A stretch of 35,652 nt of DNA from Rhodoferax sp. GTDB taxonomy: Bacteria; Pseudomonadota; Gammaproteobacteria; Burkholderiales; Burkholderiaceae_C. Under the pieces are notes generated by a model. It saw only the letters and a list, made by a program, of their open reading frames with translations, did no database searches and was not told where the DNA came from. The stretch covers positions 1-35,652 of the forward strand of contig JAABQI010000033.1 of the NCBI GenBank assembly GCA_011391545.1, given 5' to 3'. This document shows positions 33,799-35,652 of this stretch, piece after piece (the stretch's first letter is position 1; the number at the start of each line of letters is the position of its first letter). The position numbers and the translations under genes are program-made.

Positions 33799-34887
33799 TT
33801 ATTGCCGCCCAAAACCGAAAACATTGGGCATCTCAATGCCTTCGAGCTTCTCCACCAGCCGCAGCAGCGGTTTGAGCTCGCGGTAGCGCTCACAGGTGGT
33901 GCGGATGTAAAAGATGAAGCGCGGCGTGTCGGCCAGGTACTGGGGCTTGCCGTCGCGCAGCGTGAGGCGGGCAAAGATGCCGGCCACTTTCAGGTGGCGT
34001 TGCAGGCCCATCCACTCGACGCCGCGGTAAAACTCGCCAAAGTCGTCGCCCACCGGCAGGCCGGCCTTGCGCGCTTTTTCCCAGTAACGGATGGTCACGT
34101 CGAGGCAAAAGTCTTCGTTCCAGCTCAGGAAGGCGTCGCGCATCAGGCTGGCAATGTCGTAGGTGATGGGGCCGTACACCGCGTCCTGAAAGTCCAGCAC
34201 GCCCAGCAAGGGAGCTTGTGCGGAGCCCGAGACCATCAGGTTTCGGGGCATGAAGTCGCGGTGCACAAAAACGCTGGGCCAGCTCAGGTTGAGTCGGATG
34301 ATCTCCTCGAAGCTTTTGTCGAGTGTCTGGCGCATGTCAGCGTCCATGACCACGCCCTTGTGCTGCGTGATATACCAGTCGGGGAACAGTTCGAGCTCGC
34401 GGCGCAGCAGCGCTTCGTCATAGGGCGGCAACACGCCGGGTTGGGAGCTCAGTTGCCAGGCAATGAGCGCGTCCACCGCCTGCAGATACAGGGGCAGATT
34501 GGCTTGCGGCTGTTCACGGTTGATGACCTGCATCATGGTCTGCGCGCCCAAGTCGGTCAGCAGCATGAAGCCCAACTTCTCGTCCCAGGCCAGCACCTGC
34601 GGCGCGTGCACCCCGGCGGCGTGCATCAGGCCGGCCACCTTGACAAAGGGCGCGCTGTTTTCCTTGTCGGGCGGCGCGTCCATGATGATGCGGCTGCCGT
34701 CCTGGGCATCGATGCGGAAATAACGCCGGAAGCTGGCATCGGCCGAGGCCAGGCGCAGGCTCTCAATCTGCAAGCCGTGCTGGGCGGCGATGCCGGTCAG
34801 CCAGCGGGTGAATTGATCAGCGCGGACGGCGTCGCACCAGGCGATGGCGGGGCTGGCGGGGGTTTGGGGGGGAATGTCGTGGCTCAT
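33799..34887 (-). CDS. amgK: N-acetylmuramate/N-acetylglucosamine kinase AmgK
   Basis: A 362-residue aminoglycoside-phosphotransferase-fold kinase. FVHRDFMPRNLM holds the catalytic loop (H209-R210-D211, N216), and GVLDFQDAVYGPITYDIASL holds the metal-binding Asp (D232). It phosphorylates MurNAc/GlcNAc at the anomeric carbon in peptidoglycan recycling, upstream of MurU. The location divergent from lptD matches the pseudomonad arrangement as I recall it. The usual next gene, murU, is absent; rsmE follows instead. The start ATG at 34885-34887 lies in a palindrome (ATGGAT-A-ATCCAT, 34886-34898). Confidence 0.92.
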   Translation of the reverse strand: MSHDIPPQTPASPAIAWCDAVRADQFTRWLTGIAAQHGLQIESLRLASADASFRRYFRIDAQDGSRIIMDAPPDKENSAPFVKVAGLMHAAGVHAPQVLAWDEKLGFMLLTDLGAQTMMQVINREQPQANLPLYLQAVDALIAWQLSSQPGVLPPYDEALLRRELELFPDWYITQHKGVVMDADMRQTLDKSFEEIIRLNLSWPSVFVHRDFMPRNLMVSGSAQAPLLGVLDFQDAVYGPITYDIASLMRDAFLSWNEDFCLDVTIRYWEKARKAGLPVGDDFGEFYRGVEWMGLQRHLKVAGIFARLTLRDGKPQYLADTPRFIFYIRTTCERYRELKPLLRLVEKLEGIEMPNVFGFGRQ

Positions 34888-34958
34888 GGATAATCCATTC
34901 TACAAATTTGACCACCGATCTACCGCGCCCACTTCATGCCCGTTCCGCCTTTCATTTC

Positions 34959-35652
34959 ATGCGCGCTGCTTCAATGCGTTTTTTGATGCTCGATGCGTCG
35001 GCGGTCACGCCGCGTGGTCATGTGGGCCCGCTGCGTCTCAGTGTGCTGGTCACGCTGCTGCAGTCGGCGCTGGTGGGGGCGCAGCAGGCGCCTGATGAGC
35101 CGCTGAATTTGAAAATGAGTCTGGTTTTGCAGGAGCAGATATCTGCGGAGGCGCGCGGCCGTCTGCCCAGCTTTGTCGCTGCCGAGCGCATCACGGGACG
35201 CCCTGATCTGGAAACGGTGCTGGAAGGCAATGCCGTTTTGCGCCGCGGCGATACGGTGATCAAGGCAGACCATCTGGAATACGACCAGACCACAGAGCTG
35301 GCCAAAGCCCGGGGCAACGTCCTGATCAACCGCGCGGGCAACGTGTATGAAGGCCCGCTGCTGGAACTGCGGATGGATACCTTCACCGGCTTCTTCGATC
35401 AGCCCACCTACCATTTTTTGCTCAACAAGGCTCATGGCCAGGCCGACCGGGTTGATTTTCTGGACGAGCAGCGGGCGGTGATCCACAACGCCACCTTTAC
35501 CACCTGCCCTCGCTTGCCCGGCCCGAGCTGGGTGCCGGACTGGATTTTGAAGGCCAGCACCATCAGCCTCGACCAGGAAGAAGATGTGGGCACCGCCACG
35601 GGTGCCCTGCTCAGCTTCAAGGGCGTGCCGCTGTTGCCGGTGCCCTACATCA
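34959..35652 (+). CDS. lptD: LPS-assembly outer membrane protein LptD (5' part, runs off the window)
   Basis: An open plus-strand frame with no stop before the right edge. After a signal-like stretch (LRLSVLVTLLQSALVGAQQA), the OstA/LptA-like periplasmic domain shows VLEGNAVLRRGDTVIKADHL, then TFTTCPRLPGPSWVPDW and VPLLPVPYI leading into the beta-barrel. The Cys in TTCPR is the expected N-terminal disulphide Cys. LptD with LptE inserts LPS into the outer leaflet. The start is either ATG 34959 (MRAASMRFL) or ATG 34974; neither has a good ribosome site. Divergent from amgK with about 70 bp between starts. Confidence 0.9.
   Translation, partial: MRAASMRFLMLDASAVTPRGHVGPLRLSVLVTLLQSALVGAQQAPDEPLNLKMSLVLQEQISAEARGRLPSFVAAERITGRPDLETVLEGNAVLRRGDTVIKADHLEYDQTTELAKARGNVLINRAGNVYEGPLLELRMDTFTGFFDQPTYHFLLNKAHGQADRVDFLDEQRAVIHNATFTTCPRLPGPSWVPDWILKASTISLDQEEDVGTATGALLSFKGVPLLPVPYI

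Overview
The window is a GC-rich chromosomal segment that looks like a betaproteobacterium of the order Burkholderiales, most likely family Comamonadaceae (Rhodoferax/Polaromonas-like). This is inferred from protein style, a monofunctional PaaN-type aldehyde dehydrogenase, the metX-metW pair, and amgK divergent from lptD. No search was run. I saw no rRNA, tRNA, CRISPR array, transposase or prophage gene.

Positions 1-23.8 kb hold one very long, tightly packed plus-strand array for uptake and aerobic breakdown of aromatic acids. It starts with the tail of an unidentified gene and an IclR-family regulator. After a 195-bp gap with a candidate promoter, an 18-codon leader ORF and a small hairpin come livH, livM, livG and a livF whose product carries an N-terminal hemerythrin (HHE) di-iron domain. 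Next is a ring-modification module: an altered metallo-beta-lactamase-fold protein, a class A flavin aromatic hydroxylase, a DUF2783 protein, a small VOC metalloprotein and a fumarylacetoacetate-hydrolase-family enzyme. Then comes a phenylacetyl-CoA catabolon: paaN, paaG, paaH, paaI, paaK, paaJ, a periplasmic binding protein for the Liv-type transporter, a LiuC-like enoyl-CoA hydratase, paaABCDE and paaY. A zeta-class GST (maleylacetoacetate isomerase type) ends the array.

Together these genes would import an aromatic acid, activate it with CoA (PaaK), epoxidise the ring (PaaABCDE), isomerise it to the oxepin (PaaG), oxidise the ring-opened aldehyde (PaaN) and run beta-oxidation (PaaH, PaaJ, a hydratase) to acetyl-CoA and succinyl-CoA. 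PaaI and PaaY rescue trapped CoA esters. The flavin hydroxylase, FAH and MaiA look like parts of a second, para-diol type ring-cleavage route, but no recognisable cupin ring-cleavage dioxygenase is present.

Positions 23.8-27.5 kb are less orderly: an overlapping minus-strand pair (metallophosphoesterase and diacylglycerol-kinase-family protein), two small membrane proteins, and about 700 bp with no convincing gene. Positions 27.5-35.65 kb are mostly housekeeping: a Ca2+/Na+ antiporter, a Tim44-like membrane protein, an acetyl-CoA hydrolase/CoA-transferase, metX-metW, then rsmE and amgK on the minus strand, and the start of lptD running off the right edge.

The main points of interest are the hemerythrin-LivF fusion inside an oxygen-dependent catabolic operon, the MBL protein lacking its second-metal ligands, the incomplete para-cleavage module, and the livH leader (short ORF plus hairpin).
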